Notes: generated by a model from the sequence alone, not told the origin. A DNA stretch of 64,000 bases from DASRFR01 sp035651455 (GCA_035651455.1 DASRFR010000038.1:62001-126000); one strand, 5' to 3'. Numbered from the stretch's first letter, positions 52,936-63,435 are shown. Program-made: numbers and translations.

Positions 52936-55884
52936 CTACTGCAGCTTCGCGTACTCGGCTTTGGCCTGCTTAAGCAGCGGAACTTCGGGATCGGCATCTT
53001 TCCACAGTGCGAGGAAGTCTTGATAGGCGGTACGGGCGCCAGAATTGTCGCCACTGAGAGCTCGAGCGCGTGCCATGCCAATCATGGCTAATGCGGCAAC
53101 AGGCCCGCGGCCTGAGATGCCCTTATGCGACAAGATCTTCTGGAACTCCTGGGTGGCAGCATCGCCCTGCCGCGCGCGCAAACATGCTTCACCGCGGATG
53201 TAGGTGGCATAGAAAAATGGCAAGGGCGGCTCTTGCGAAAGTTCATACTGCGACGCGCTCTGAAGTGCTTGGATAGCTTGTGAAGGATCGCCGTGATTGA
53301 GGGCGATTTTTGCGCGGATGGCGGGAATCCATACGGCATTCAGCAAGGTGGCATCAGGATAGCTCTGGTTCAACTCCGCAATGACCTGCTGTGCACGCGC
53401 CGCATCCCCAGATTGCGCCAGCGTCAGTCCCGCCAAAATTTTCACTTTATTGCCGTGGGTCATCGACAAAGCCGCAAGGGCTGACTTCTTCGCGAGCTCC
53501 GTGTCCCCAAACTCGGCTTCGAAGAGGGCCTGTGCGGCCTGAGTGTTCGCGGCACTTCCCTTCAGGCCTTCCCGAATGTCCGCCGCTACCGACTTTGCGG
53601 AATAATCGCGGGCCTTCATCAGTTTTCCATGGTACAGCGCATCGGAACTCTGAAAAACGGCGAACAGGGACTCCGCGTTCGGTGTTCCGGATGCCCAGGC
53701 TAGGTGGCGCGCTACTTCCGCTGTGTCCCCAAGCAAACTGGAGACGATGCAGAGTCCGAAATGTGCGATCACGTCATCCGGATGTTGTGCCAGGATCTGC
53801 TGAAACGCTGTTTTTGACTCGTCCAAGCGATCGAGGGCGAGAAATGAGAAGCCGACATTCTGCCACGCAAGCACGTTGTTAGGGTCCAGGCGTACCGCCT
53901 CCTGGCTTTCGTGGAGGGCTTTCTCGTGCTGGCCGAGCTGGCTGTAATTGACCCCGAGATTGTTATGCGGGATGTCGTCACGGGGAAATGCCTTGGCCCA
54001 CAACTCGTAGCTTTCACTCGATCGAGTCAGATCCTCCCTTACAGAGCCGTAGTAGTGCGAATCGATATAAAATCGCTCGCGCTCACTGGTGCGCTCTCGC
54101 CTATCGAACGCCTCTTTCGTGTATTGGCTGATTAAGTCATCGTCTCCCATGTTGCCGTAAGCTTGGGCCATAGCCGCATAAGCCAGGGCAAAATTGGGAT
54201 CCAGCTCAATCGCGCGTTTGAAAAACGGAATCGATTTGTCCTCCGCCCCGCCGCTGTGGAGGTTCCATCCAGTGGTGTAGGCTTTCAAAGCCTCGAGCGA
54301 AGGCGTGGTGGCCTGTTCGACGGGCGCGTCGTACTTCTGAATGCTGCCCAACGATTCTCCCAGCTTCTGCCGTATCTTGGTGGTCGCGTCTCCCAGCGAT
54401 TTAAGGACGTGCTCGCGGCTATCCGCTTCCACCTGCTCGCTGCCGAGCGACTCTCCGCTCTGACAGTTGATTGCAGTCAGGCCGATGGGGTAGTGGCTGC
54501 CTAAAGTTGAGATGGAGCCTGCCAGCACGGCGTTAGCGCCTGCGCGTTGGCAAAGGTCGCGAGCAACCTCCTGCGACAGGCGCTCCGTTGAGGTGCGGCC
54601 CATGTAGCGCAATTGCTGGTTGATCTGCTGATCGGAAAGCACATGCAGGAAAGGCGACTGCTCCAGTTGCACGCGCAGTGCCTGCTTCAACGTATCGTCG
54701 AATACGGCGTCGCCGGTGGTGTTGTTAAAGTCGGAAAGAACGATGGTTTCCTGTCCGGCGCTGGCGTGCGACTGGCGCAAACGCACGAACAGGGCGGCGG
54801 CGAGCAAAATTACAATTGCAAGGCCGGCTGCGCCAATTTGCCAGTTACGGCGAGAACGCGGCGCTGGAGTCGGAGTGCTGGCTGGCGCAGGTTCCGCAGC
54901 AACAGTAATCGAAGAACTGCTGACCCGTCCCACACCACTGGATGCCGAAGCCGTAGCTAAGACGGGTGTGCCCTGGAGTTCCTCGACTGTCGCGCTCGGC
55001 ACTGCTGAGCGACTCGAATCCGTATCGCGCTTGAGGCGCTGCAGGTCGGTACGCATGTCCGAGGCGTGCTGGTACCGTAGGTTGCGCTCTTTCTCCAGAG
55101 CCTTGTTGATGATGTCCTCTAGCTTGCTGGGCAGATCAGGATTCAGACGAACCGGGGAGACCGGAGCGCGGTCGAGAATGGCCTGGAACACTAGAGCCGA
55201 CGTGTCACCGCGAAAGGGCTGGGTGCCGGTCGCCATCTCGTAGAGAACGGCCCCGAAAGAAAACAGGTCGGTGCGGGCGTCCAATTCCTTGCCGCGCGCC
55301 TGCTCCGGGGACATGTACGCAACCGTGCCCAAGGCTGAGCCGGGATTCGTCAGGTGCTCGTCTTCAGTCATGGTCGGCGAAGAAGTCGCGCCTGCCTGGG
55401 CCGCTCTTCCCATCCCGACCACCTTCGCCAGACCGAAGTCGAGAATCTTCGCGTGTCCGCGCTTGGTGACGAAAATATTTGCCGGCTTGATATCACGGTG
55501 GACGATGCCCTCACCGTGTGCCGCGTCGAGCGCATCGGCGATTTCAATCCCGAGTGCAAGCAGGGCTTCGAGTTCCAATGGGCGGCCGGCAATCTGATGT
55601 TTCAGCGTTGTGCCATCCATGAACTCCATGACAATGAACGCTTGGCCGTCCTGCTCGCCAATGTCATAGATAGTGCAGATGTTCGGATGGTTGAGGGCTG
55701 AAGCAGCCTGGGCCTCGCGCTGAAACCGGGCCAGTGCCTGGGAGTCCCGAGCAATCTCTTCGGGCAGGAACTTGAGGGCAACAAAACGGTGTAAGCGCGT
55801 GTCCTCGGCCTTGTAAACTACTCCCATGCCGCCGCCGCCCAATTTCTCCAGGATGCGATAGTGCGATATGATTTGGCCGAGCAT
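52936..55884 (-). CDS. Serine/threonine protein kinase with TPR domain
   Basis: 982 residues. N-terminal kinase: glycine loop GGGGMGVVYKAE, lysine in ALKFL, HRDIKPANIF, DFGLAK, SPEQARGKELD. A single transmembrane helix (IGAAGLAIVILLAAALFVRL, near 350) is followed by tetratricopeptide-like helices (ALAYAAMAQAYGNMGDDDLI; AWQNVGFSFLALDRLDESK). It is a membrane-bound signalling kinase with an outer-facing TPR part. Acidobacteria have many of these. Confidence 0.92.
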   Translation of the reverse strand: MLGQIISHYRILEKLGGGGMGVVYKAEDTRLHRFVALKFLPEEIARDSQALARFQREAQAASALNHPNICTIYDIGEQDGQAFIVMEFMDGTTLKHQIAGRPLELEALLALGIEIADALDAAHGEGIVHRDIKPANIFVTKRGHAKILDFGLAKVVGMGRAAQAGATSSPTMTEDEHLTNPGSALGTVAYMSPEQARGKELDARTDLFSFGAVLYEMATGTQPFRGDTSALVFQAILDRAPVSPVRLNPDLPSKLEDIINKALEKERNLRYQHASDMRTDLQRLKRDTDSSRSAVPSATVEELQGTPVLATASASSGVGRVSSSSITVAAEPAPASTPTPAPRSRRNWQIGAAGLAIVILLAAALFVRLRQSHASAGQETIVLSDFNNTTGDAVFDDTLKQALRVQLEQSPFLHVLSDQQINQQLRYMGRTSTERLSQEVARDLCQRAGANAVLAGSISTLGSHYPIGLTAINCQSGESLGSEQVEADSREHVLKSLGDATTKIRQKLGESLGSIQKYDAPVEQATTPSLEALKAYTTGWNLHSGGAEDKSIPFFKRAIELDPNFALAYAAMAQAYGNMGDDDLISQYTKEAFDRRERTSERERFYIDSHYYGSVREDLTRSSESYELWAKAFPRDDIPHNNLGVNYSQLGQHEKALHESQEAVRLDPNNVLAWQNVGFSFLALDRLDESKTAFQQILAQHPDDVIAHFGLCIVSSLLGDTAEVARHLAWASGTPNAESLFAVFQSSDALYHGKLMKARDYSAKSVAADIREGLKGSAANTQAAQALFEAEFGDTELAKKSALAALSMTHGNKVKILAGLTLAQSGDAARAQQVIAELNQSYPDATLLNAVWIPAIRAKIALNHGDPSQAIQALQSASQYELSQEPPLPFFYATYIRGEACLRARQGDAATQEFQKILSHKGISGRGPVAALAMIGMARARALSGDNSGARTAYQDFLALWKDADPEVPLLKQAKAEYAKLQ

Positions 55885-56060
55885 GACCCTATGAATCCCG
55901 GGCGGTGTGGCTTGCAGTCAAGGCTGCCATGTTATGGGCAAGGCGGCAGAACGTCAATGAAAAGGCAATTCCAGGGCTAATCGAATCGGTGTAACCGGGA
56001 ATGTCAATGGCAATGATGCCACCCTAGAACGCTCTCCGGGAGTCCAGGAGTACAGCCGCG

Positions 56061-57407
56061 TCAATCCCCGCGGAATACGACATGGCCCGAGACCACGGTC
56101 ATTATCACTTTTCCGGTGAGCTGCCAGCCATCGAAAGGCGTGTTGTGTGACTTTGAGCGGGATTTGCGCGCCTCGAAGCGCCACCGTTTTTTCGGGTCAA
56201 AGATAGTGACATCGGCGATGTTCCCCGGGGCAAGCGATCCGCGAGCTCGCAAATCAAAAATTCGGGCCGGCCCGGAGCTAAGAAGTTCGATAATGCGCGT
56301 AATCGGGATTTTGTGCTCAATATGCAGCTTGGTGATCGCCAATGGCAAGGCCGTCTCAAGGCCGGTCACGCCGAAAGCTGCACGTTCGAACTCCACCTGT
56401 TTTTCGTGACTTGCGTGCGGCGCATGATCGGTGGCGATGGCATCCACAGTGCCATCGGCTAGCGCCACAATCAAAGCTTCGCGATCGGACGGCGTCCGCA
56501 GCGGCGGATTCATCTTGTAGTGGCTGTCGTACTCCGGCATGTCCTCGTCAGTAAGCGTGAAGTGATGCGGCGTGACTTCACAAGTCACTTGGGCCCTTGC
56601 GCGCTTGCCCCAACGCACAGCTTTGAGCGCATCTGCGGTGGAGAGATGTGCGACATGAAGTCTTGACCCGGGTATCTGTTGCGCGAGGTGGACATCGCGC
56701 TCGACGATGCTGGATTCCGCCGAGGTCTTCATGCCCCGCAGCCCCAGGCGGAACGACTTCGCGCCGAAGTTCATGGAGCAGTTTTCGGTTTCGCGAGTGT
56801 CTTCCGCGTGCTGAACCACGACCAGCTTCGATTCGGTGGCGCGCTGCAGCACAGCGCGCATGACATCGTCGTACAGGATGGGCTTACCATCATCGCTAAC
56901 GCCGACGGCGCCCGCCGATTTCAGCGCTCGAAAGTCGGTTATCACTGCTCCCCGGCTGGAGTGCGTGGCAGCGGCAATAGGGAACACTTGCACCAGGGCA
57001 CCGCGTTCGGTCTGCCGAAGCCAGGTTACCCATTCGGGCGTGTCAATCACCGGCACGGTATTTGGCATGCAACAGACGGAGGTAAAGCCTCCCGCGGCGG
57101 CGGCCGCAGTGCCGGTGGCAATCGACTCCTTGTAGCTTTGTCCCGGCTCCCGCAGATGGACATGAAGGTCAATAAAGCCAGGAGCGACCATGAGACCCCG
57201 TGCGTCGATCTTCTCGTCAGCTGCGCCGCGAACCTTATTCGGCGCGGCGACTTCGGCAACACGTCCGTCGCGCACGAGCACGTCCATAGGAGCATTCACG
57301 TGCGCGGCAGGATCGACTACGTGGCCACCCTTGATGAGCAGAGTGCCGGGGTTGGCTCGCTTTTCAGCCACGTCGCCTGCCTGCTGTTCCCGACCTACGG
57401 CTTCCAC
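56061..57407 (-). CDS. pyrC: Dihydroorotase PyrC
   Basis: 448 residues. Metal site HVH in DLHVHLREPG, carbamylated lysine region GVSDDGKPILYDD, VQHAEDTRETENC, CEVTPHHFTLTDED and ATDHAPHASHEK. It closes carbamoyl aspartate to dihydroorotate. The family is the class I type with an allantoinase-like C-terminus. The start overlaps pyrB by 44 bp; GTG 57371 is an alternative. Operon pyrR-pyrB-pyrC. Confidence 0.93.
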   Translation of the reverse strand: MEAVGREQQAGDVAEKRANPGTLLIKGGHVVDPAAHVNAPMDVLVRDGRVAEVAAPNKVRGAADEKIDARGLMVAPGFIDLHVHLREPGQSYKESIATGTAAAAAGGFTSVCCMPNTVPVIDTPEWVTWLRQTERGALVQVFPIAAATHSSRGAVITDFRALKSAGAVGVSDDGKPILYDDVMRAVLQRATESKLVVVQHAEDTRETENCSMNFGAKSFRLGLRGMKTSAESSIVERDVHLAQQIPGSRLHVAHLSTADALKAVRWGKRARAQVTCEVTPHHFTLTDEDMPEYDSHYKMNPPLRTPSDREALIVALADGTVDAIATDHAPHASHEKQVEFERAAFGVTGLETALPLAITKLHIEHKIPITRIIELLSSGPARIFDLRARGSLAPGNIADVTIFDPKKRWRFEARKSRSKSHNTPFDGWQLTGKVIMTVVSGHVVFRGD

Positions 57408-58311
57408 GTGCTAATGCACGAGTCAGGATGGCCATGCGCGTGGGCACGCCGTTGTGAACCTCTTCGACAATTACTGATTGCGGACAGTCCGCCACTTCTC
57501 CCGTCAACTCCAGTCCGCGAATGATGGGACCCGGGTGCATGACAATAGCGTCCTTTTTCGCCAATACCAGCCGCGGAATGGTCATCTGGTAACGCGATAT
57601 GTAGTCGTCCAGCTTAATCTTCAATCCGGCAAGGCGCTCCTTCTGCACGCGCAGGAGCATGATGACATCCGTGCCGCGCAGCGCTTCTTCCATGTGGCGG
57701 GTGACGCGTACGCCGAGAGCGATGCTAGCGGCCACGTCAGGCAGCAATTCTGGAGGTCCGCATAGAATCATTTTCGAACCAAGCTTCGTGAGCAGGTGGA
57801 TTGCACTCCGCGCGACTCGGCTGTGGTAGATGTCGCCAATGATTGTGACCTGCAAGCCCTTCAAAGTCTTTTTGTGCCCCAAGATCGTGTAGGCATCGAG
57901 TAAAGCCTGCGAAGGATGCTCATGCATGCCATCTCCGGCGTTGATTACCGGTATGTCGAGGTGAGCACTCAGTAGGTGGGGTGCGCCTGCGCTGGGATGG
58001 CGAATCACAATTGCGTCGGCCCCGATGGCGCGCAACGTGTAGCCGGTATCGAGAAGAGACTCGCCTTTTTCGATACTCGACCCGCTGGATTGCACCAGCA
58101 CCGTCATTGCACCCAGAGACTTTGCCGCGACTTCAAAGGAACTACGGGTTCGAGTGGAAGCTTCGTAGAACAACAGCACCACGCGCTTGCCGCGAAGCAA
58201 AGGGCGGGGCCTCTGCGGATTCATGCGCCGGGCCAGCATCAACATGGCCATAATTTCCGACGCTTCCAGATGTTCGATACCGAGCAGAGAACCGTGGGAG
58301 GCGGTCGTCAT
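57364..58311 (-). CDS. pyrB: Aspartate carbamoyltransferase PyrB
   Basis: 315 residues. Carbamoyl phosphate motif YEASTRTRSSFEVAA, HPSQALLDAYTI, and the aspartate-binding KKDAIVMHPGPIIRGLEL. It catalyses the first committed pyrimidine step. It overlaps pyrC and is 57 bp after pyrR, so the three genes make one operon. Confidence 0.95.
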   Translation of the reverse strand: MTTASHGSLLGIEHLEASEIMAMLMLARRMNPQRPRPLLRGKRVVLLFYEASTRTRSSFEVAAKSLGAMTVLVQSSGSSIEKGESLLDTGYTLRAIGADAIVIRHPSAGAPHLLSAHLDIPVINAGDGMHEHPSQALLDAYTILGHKKTLKGLQVTIIGDIYHSRVARSAIHLLTKLGSKMILCGPPELLPDVAASIALGVRVTRHMEEALRGTDVIMLLRVQKERLAGLKIKLDDYISRYQMTIPRLVLAKKDAIVMHPGPIIRGLELTGEVADCPQSVIVEEVHNGVPTRMAILTRALARGSRRSGTAGRRRG

Positions 58312-58368
58312 TCCGGTTCGGGGTCTGTGAAAGCGGACATCACGGGGGTGACTATTGTCAGCATCCGC

Positions 58369-58944
58369 CTAGCCCTGTTTCTCCATTAACATCACTTTTT
58401 CCGCGTCATCTATCTCCCGCAATTTCACTTCAATGATTTCATTTTGCGTGGTTTGCACCTTCCGTCCCACGAAAGCGGCTTCGATCGGCAACTCGCGGTG
58501 ACCACGGTCAATCAGCACGCAAAGTTCGACATTGCGCGGACGGCCCTCGCGGAACAAGGCGTCCATGGCGGCACGAACGGTTCGTCCCGTGTACAAAACG
58601 TCGTCGACTAATACGATCACCTTTCCCGTGATGGAGTACCCGATTTCTGTCTTTTGTACCTTGGGTTTGGGACCCAGGGTAGAGAGGTCATCACGATACA
58701 AGGTGATGTCGAGAGTCCCGACCGGGACCGGCGTCTTCTCAATTCGGCCGATGGTCTCGGCCAGGCGTTGCGCCAATGGCACTCCTCGTCGCCGGATGCC
58801 CACCATCCCCAAGTCGCTAACGCCGTTGTTTTTCTCAACAATCTCGTGGGCCAGACGCACCAGCGTACGCTCGATCTCCGAGGCAGACATGAGCTGTGCC
58901 TTGGGTCGAATCGGCAAGATGCGATCAGAGGGTTTAGAAGCCAT
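58369..58944 (-). CDS. pyrR: Pyrimidine operon regulator PyrR
   Basis: 191 residues from ATG 58944 (204 from 58983). PRPP-binding motif VLVDDVLYTGRTVRAAMDAL near 112-131 and GMVGIRRRGVPLAQRLA. PyrR controls pyr mRNA attenuation and may have UPRTase activity. It leads pyrR-pyrB-pyrC. No clear attenuator was recognised in the short leader. Confidence 0.93.
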   Translation of the reverse strand: MASKPSDRILPIRPKAQLMSASEIERTLVRLAHEIVEKNNGVSDLGMVGIRRRGVPLAQRLAETIGRIEKTPVPVGTLDITLYRDDLSTLGPKPKVQKTEIGYSITGKVIVLVDDVLYTGRTVRAAMDALFREGRPRNVELCVLIDRGHRELPIEAAFVGRKVQTTQNEIIEVKLREIDDAEKVMLMEKQG

Positions 58945-59047
58945 GAACGCTGCATGATACGCGGGAAAGGCTCTCAGGGGCAAGGAGGCCTGCTGCCGTC
59001 ACGGGAGAGGCACTGGCACGTGCGAAAACGCGGGAGCAGTGGCGCGG

Positions 59048-59710
59048 TCAGGGGTCTCTTCTGCCCTCGCGGTTCTTGAGCATGACGGCCGCAGCTCCGC
59101 CGACGGTGCCGAACACCACGAAGCCCATGAGCATCACCAAAAGCCCCATGGCCATCATGAACGCCAGGCCTTCCGGCGTCTTCAGTTGCGCCAAGGCAGC
59201 CTGCGCCTGCGGATCCGCACTACGTTGGGCGGACTTCTCCAGCGCGTCGATCAGGGCAGCCCGTATCATGCCGCCGGAATGTGACAAACTAATCTGCAGC
59301 GACGTGAACAGGATGAACATGCAGAAGCCCAGCACACCGGTAAGGGCCCCCACGCGCGCCCCGGCGCCGGTCGTCAGCATCAGCCCCGGCATGCGGCGCC
59401 GGTAAAATCGAATACTGAGGAATCCCGCGGCAATAATGCCCAGGCCCAACAGGCCGAATGGCGCCAGCATGGTGAGAGCCGCGATAAGACCGGCGCTTGC
59501 CGCAGCGGGCAACGCTTGTCCCCACTCGACCTTGGGAGTCAGAACTACCGGAGGTGGTCCGGACCATGTACGGATGGAGTCTTCATCGCCGGAAGGCAAC
59601 TCAGGCGATGATTCGGTGCCGGCTACCCGTATTTGCGGGGCATTACAAGTCCGGCAAAAGGCGACACCATCCTCGACCAGCGACCCGCATTCAGAACAGG
59701 CATGATCCAC
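59048..59710 (-). CDS. Zinc-ribbon membrane protein
   Basis: 220 residues. An N-terminal zinc ribbon CSECGSLVEDGVAFCRTC is followed by three to four membrane helices (AAASAGLIAALTMLAPFGLL; LGIIAAGFLSIRFY; VGALTGVLGFCMFILFTS; FMMAMGLLVMLMGFVVFGTV). No function known. It lies just after pyrR in the same direction. Confidence 0.7.
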   Translation of the reverse strand: MDHACSECGSLVEDGVAFCRTCNAPQIRVAGTESSPELPSGDEDSIRTWSGPPPVVLTPKVEWGQALPAAASAGLIAALTMLAPFGLLGLGIIAAGFLSIRFYRRRMPGLMLTTGAGARVGALTGVLGFCMFILFTSLQISLSHSGGMIRAALIDALEKSAQRSADPQAQAALAQLKTPEGLAFMMAMGLLVMLMGFVVFGTVGGAAAVMLKNREGRRDP

Positions 59711-59791
59711 TAAATTTCAAGGTATCTCAGGAGAACGCCTCAGGCAAGGTAGACAGGTTCGCACCCCAGCAGAACGCGTGAGCTGCGGTGG

Positions 59792-60394
59792 CTAGATCAT
59801 CCCATCCTTGCCATGCGTCCGAACATACACCAACGCAAAGCTGGACCCGGTTCCATCCGGCTCAACGGCGACGATGTGCTGATTGTTCTTGCTTCCCACC
59901 TTCAGTTCCACGGTTTTGCCGCTGTGATCCTTTTCACAGGTCAACTCGTTGGATTCGTCCTTGTCGGCGCCTTTGTGACCGACTTCGATCTTGCCTACAT
60001 GTTCGCTGGTTTGGCACTGTAGAACGTTACCGTACCTTTTCAGTTCCCGGGTGTAGAAGTCGATAATCTTCTGAGGAGAGTCGCTGGACGTGTACTCGAT
60101 GGCGACCACTCTCACGCTAAAGCCGGGACCGGAAATATTCACATTGGCATTCTTCTTGTCATTGCTGTCGTCCTTCGGCTTCAGCTTCGCGTTGGGATAG
60201 ACAGGTAACCCAGTATCGCGAGCGTCCGCATCTTCACTTACGTGGATGCCGCCGACGGGAGTCTCAATGTCTACATTCTTGTCCTCGCCACTTTCGCTCT
60301 TCTTCACGTTCACCTTGCAGCCTGGCAGAACCAGTAATGCCACCACTGTGCACGCCAGGAAGATGCTAATGAACAGATACTTTCGATTGTCCAC
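59792..60394 (-). CDS. Lipoprotein of unknown function
   Basis: 200 residues from GTG 60394 with a GGAGGG SD 8 bp upstream. The lipobox-like VVALLVLPGC ends the signal. The rest contains a region resembling PGFSVRVVAIEYTSSDSPQKIIDFYTREL, a helix-strand domain that occurs in other acidobacterial lipoproteins. It overlaps the GH3 gene end by 29 bp. Function unknown. Confidence 0.65.
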   Translation of the reverse strand: MDNRKYLFISIFLACTVVALLVLPGCKVNVKKSESGEDKNVDIETPVGGIHVSEDADARDTGLPVYPNAKLKPKDDSNDKKNANVNISGPGFSVRVVAIEYTSSDSPQKIIDFYTRELKRYGNVLQCQTSEHVGKIEVGHKGADKDESNELTCEKDHSGKTVELKVGSKNNQHIVAVEPDGTGSSFALVYVRTHGKDGMI

Positions 60395-62276
60395 TGCAAA
60401 ACCCTCCATTCGCCAGCACCGCCTGCCTTTCAAGGCCAAAGCCACGCTGGGCAATATTAGGAATGCTAACCGGCAAGTGTCCGCGAATCGGCATCTCCCC
60501 GAATAGCGCTTTAACGGCGCTAGCTTCGGAAGCGGATACATTGGAAAATGTACAGACATAGTTGCGGATGGCCGTGAAATCCTGTGCCAGGTAGGGATTG
60601 CCCATGGCTAACACCACGGTTCGGTCCGCTGCGTGGTCGAGAATTTTATGCAGCAAGATCCCCGTGGCGTCCGCCAGCCCCACAGAATTCTTGAGGCCGC
60701 TGGCTGCCGATATTACCTTTCCTGCAGTCGGGACGGCGTACACAGCCGCAATCACGGTTTCAGCATGATCTACATTGGCCAGCACAGAATCCATCATGGC
60801 AGCAGCAATACGGGGATCGACATACATGACGTTAACGCCGGGAACGCGCGCACGTAGTTGCCGCTCCAGCATTCGTCCGGACTCGGTCCGCACATCATCG
60901 GAGAAAACAACCATTAACAGATGGTTGTTAACCTCCTGCACTGATTGATACGGGAGCCCCGAGTTCTCGGTTCCCTCAGATTTCAAGGGCAAGACTTTGC
61001 CGCTATCCCGCACCAGGGTCACCGCGTTATCTGACACGTCTTGCCCAAAGGCAATATGCTCCGGGGCGCCGACCTGTTCAGGGATGCGCTGCAGATCCAC
61101 AGCGCGCTCCTTCTCCAAGCCCAGCGAAGCCTTTGCCTTGAGAAGCTTAAGCACCGATTGGTCGAGACGAGTTTTGGAGACCTCGCCACTACGCACGGCC
61201 GACAGGAGGGCCCGGTAAGAAGCGTCCAGATTCGCGGGAATGAGCAGCACGTCATTTCCCGCCTTGAATGCCTCCACAGCGGCGCGCCCAATATCATTGG
61301 CGTACAGGCGAGTCAAAGCGCCCATATCCAGGGCGTCCGTGATTACGATCCCCTTGAATCCAAGCTGACCCTTCAGCAATCCGGTCACAATTGCGGGAGA
61401 TGTGCTCGCGACGCGATTAGGGTCGGGCTCCAGTGACGGAACCGATACATGCGCCACCATTACCGAATCCACCCCTGCATCAATCGCGTTCTTGAACGGC
61501 GGAAGCTCAACCGCTTGCAGGCGAGCCAGGTCGCCATTTACGCGAGCGACGCCCAAATGAGAGTCGGTGCTGGTATCACCATGTCCGGGAAAGTGTTTGA
61601 CCGTAGTCAGCATGCCGCCGTCGTGGGCACCGCGGATATAGGCCAGTACAAAGTCGCTTACCTGGCCGGGATCTTCCCCGAAGGAACGCGTATTGATGAT
61701 GGGATTGGCGGGATTAGAATTCACGTCCGCATCAGGAAACAAATTCCAGTGAACACCAATAGCACGCGCCTCCCGCGCGGAGATCCGCCCGAATTCCTCG
61801 GCGTCCCTGGAATTTCCGGTTGCGCCAAATGCCATGGCGTGAGGAAAAACAGTTCCACCGAACAGGCGCATAGGAAGACCACGTTCAAAATCCGCGGAAA
61901 CGAGGAGGGGCAAGTCAGCACTTTTTTGGAGGCGATTCAGGAGTTCGGCCGCTTCCAGGGGCTCGTTGCGGAGAAGAAAAGGGCCGTCCACCGGCACGCT
62001 CATGCAAATGCCGCCGATGTGATATTTGCGGATCGAGTCACGCAACTGAAGATAGTCGGGGTTTTCCGTATTGAAGAACTGAACGCGCGTCCAGATCATG
62101 AAGAGCTGCCCAACCTTCTCCTCGAGCGACAATTTGCGTAGAACCTTTTGCGCCCACTTTTCACCGTCCCGATCGAGATGAATGCGGTGCTCTGATGACG
62201 GGACTTGCTTAGCTGGTAGCGCGCAGCACACCGCGGCCCAAGCCAGGAAAACCGAAAAAACAGCAATTTTCCGCAT
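60366..62276 (-). CDS. GH3 beta-N-acetylhexosaminidase-like protein
   Basis: 636 residues with a signal peptide. The NagZ-type motif KHFPGHGDTSTDSH is around residue 225, and VITDALDMGAL with the catalytic Asp near 308. It should cleave terminal GlcNAc or related sugars, perhaps from peptidoglycan. A C-terminal domain of about 230 residues is present. Start at ATG 62276 rather than 62354, since the signal peptide follows it. Confidence 0.85.
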   Translation of the reverse strand: MRKIAVFSVFLAWAAVCCALPAKQVPSSEHRIHLDRDGEKWAQKVLRKLSLEEKVGQLFMIWTRVQFFNTENPDYLQLRDSIRKYHIGGICMSVPVDGPFLLRNEPLEAAELLNRLQKSADLPLLVSADFERGLPMRLFGGTVFPHAMAFGATGNSRDAEEFGRISAREARAIGVHWNLFPDADVNSNPANPIINTRSFGEDPGQVSDFVLAYIRGAHDGGMLTTVKHFPGHGDTSTDSHLGVARVNGDLARLQAVELPPFKNAIDAGVDSVMVAHVSVPSLEPDPNRVASTSPAIVTGLLKGQLGFKGIVITDALDMGALTRLYANDIGRAAVEAFKAGNDVLLIPANLDASYRALLSAVRSGEVSKTRLDQSVLKLLKAKASLGLEKERAVDLQRIPEQVGAPEHIAFGQDVSDNAVTLVRDSGKVLPLKSEGTENSGLPYQSVQEVNNHLLMVVFSDDVRTESGRMLERQLRARVPGVNVMYVDPRIAAAMMDSVLANVDHAETVIAAVYAVPTAGKVISAASGLKNSVGLADATGILLHKILDHAADRTVVLAMGNPYLAQDFTAIRNYVCTFSNVSASEASAVKALFGEMPIRGHLPVSIPNIAQRGFGLERQAVLANGGFCSGQSKVSVH

Positions 62277-62350
62277 GGGCAAACCATAGCAGACTGGATA
62301 CCCTGAGCAGAATGACAATTGCAACTGGAAAGCGCGGCTGACTACGCTTA

Positions 62351-63319
62351 TCAAAGTCTAGATCTGACTGCCTCTGCCGCCGTAGCCACCAACTGCAAAT
62401 CATCTCCGAAACCATTGAGCCAGATCACATCCGGCTCGCGACGAAACCACGTCATCTGCCGCTTGGCGTAGTTACGGTGTGCCTGCTGGGCGGCAGCAAT
62501 GGCCTCGTCCCGGGTGATCTCGCCTTTTAGAAATTCAACCGCTTGTTTGTATCCCAGCGACCGCAGCGGCCAGCTCATGTGCCCATATTTCGCCAGTAGC
62601 TCGCGGGTCTCCTCCACCAGGGCAGATTCGAACATGCCGGCCGCGCGCCCATTGATGCGGTCGTAGAGCTTTTCACGCGGTGGGTCCAGGCCTAGGCGCA
62701 ATATGCGAAACCCGGTGAGCGGATCTCTGCCCTGCTTCCACATTTCTGTCAGTCGCTGATGTGAGCTAAAGCAGATTTCCAGAGCACGAATAAGCTTCGG
62801 GGTGTCATTAGCGTGAATTCGCGCGGCCGCGCCTGCGTCCACCCGGCGCAGCATTCGGTGCAGATAGCCCCAGCCGCGATCCTGCGCGCTGCGGCGCAGG
62901 CGCTCCCGGATTGCTTCGGACCGTTCGGGCCCGGAGAACAGACCTTCGAGTAAGGCGCGTAGGTATAACCCCGTGCCGCCCACTACGATTGGCAGGTGGC
63001 CGCGCCCCCTGATATCGTGTAGCACCGCGCGGGCCCGCCGGGCGTACTCTCCGGCTGTCATGTAGCCGCTGGGATCGACACAATCGAGCAGGTGATGAGG
63101 AAGGCGGACCCTTTCCGCGGTCCCAGGCTTTGCCGTGCCTATCTCGAAATCCCGATAAACCGCAACCGAATCGCAGTTGACGATTTCACCCGAAAAGCGG
63201 TCGGCGAGGGCAAGCGAAAGTGCCGTCTTTCCGCTCCCCGTCGGTCCAAGAATTACCACCAGCAACGGCTCCCGTGAAGAGGACACCTTCAGCGGGCGCT
63301 CCAGTTGATGTTGTGCCAA
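62351..63319 (-). CDS. miaA: tRNA dimethylallyltransferase MiaA
   Basis: 322 residues. P-loop GPTGSGKTALSLALA, DSVAVYRDFEIGTAKP, VGGTGLYLRALLEGL, RSLGYKQAVEFLKG. It prenylates A37 of tRNAs reading UNN codons. It is downstream of a short membrane protein gene that overlaps its start by 31 bp. Confidence 0.94.
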   Translation of the reverse strand: MAQHQLERPLKVSSSREPLLVVILGPTGSGKTALSLALADRFSGEIVNCDSVAVYRDFEIGTAKPGTAERVRLPHHLLDCVDPSGYMTAGEYARRARAVLHDIRGRGHLPIVVGGTGLYLRALLEGLFSGPERSEAIRERLRRSAQDRGWGYLHRMLRRVDAGAAARIHANDTPKLIRALEICFSSHQRLTEMWKQGRDPLTGFRILRLGLDPPREKLYDRINGRAAGMFESALVEETRELLAKYGHMSWPLRSLGYKQAVEFLKGEITRDEAIAAAQQAHRNYAKRQMTWFRREPDVIWLNGFGDDLQLVATAAEAVRSRL

Positions 63320-63435
63320 TAGCGAATCAGGGTCAACGCGAGGATCACGGCAGCGATCAGCAAGAGGCCGAATGTCTCGATGGCGCGAATGTCGTGTTTG
63401 GGTTTGTGACGCCTGGGCTCAAGCGGGGTGGGCAC
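63289..63435 (-). CDS. Small single-span membrane protein upstream of miaA
   Basis: 48 residues from GTG 63435. It has a basic N-terminus and one helix (FGLLLIAAVILALTLIRYW). No SD is well placed. The stop overlaps miaA by 31 bp, and this arrangement (short helix protein before miaA) supports coding only moderately. Confidence 0.4.
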   Translation of the reverse strand: MPTPLEPRRHKPKHDIRAIETFGLLLIAAVILALTLIRYWHNINWSAR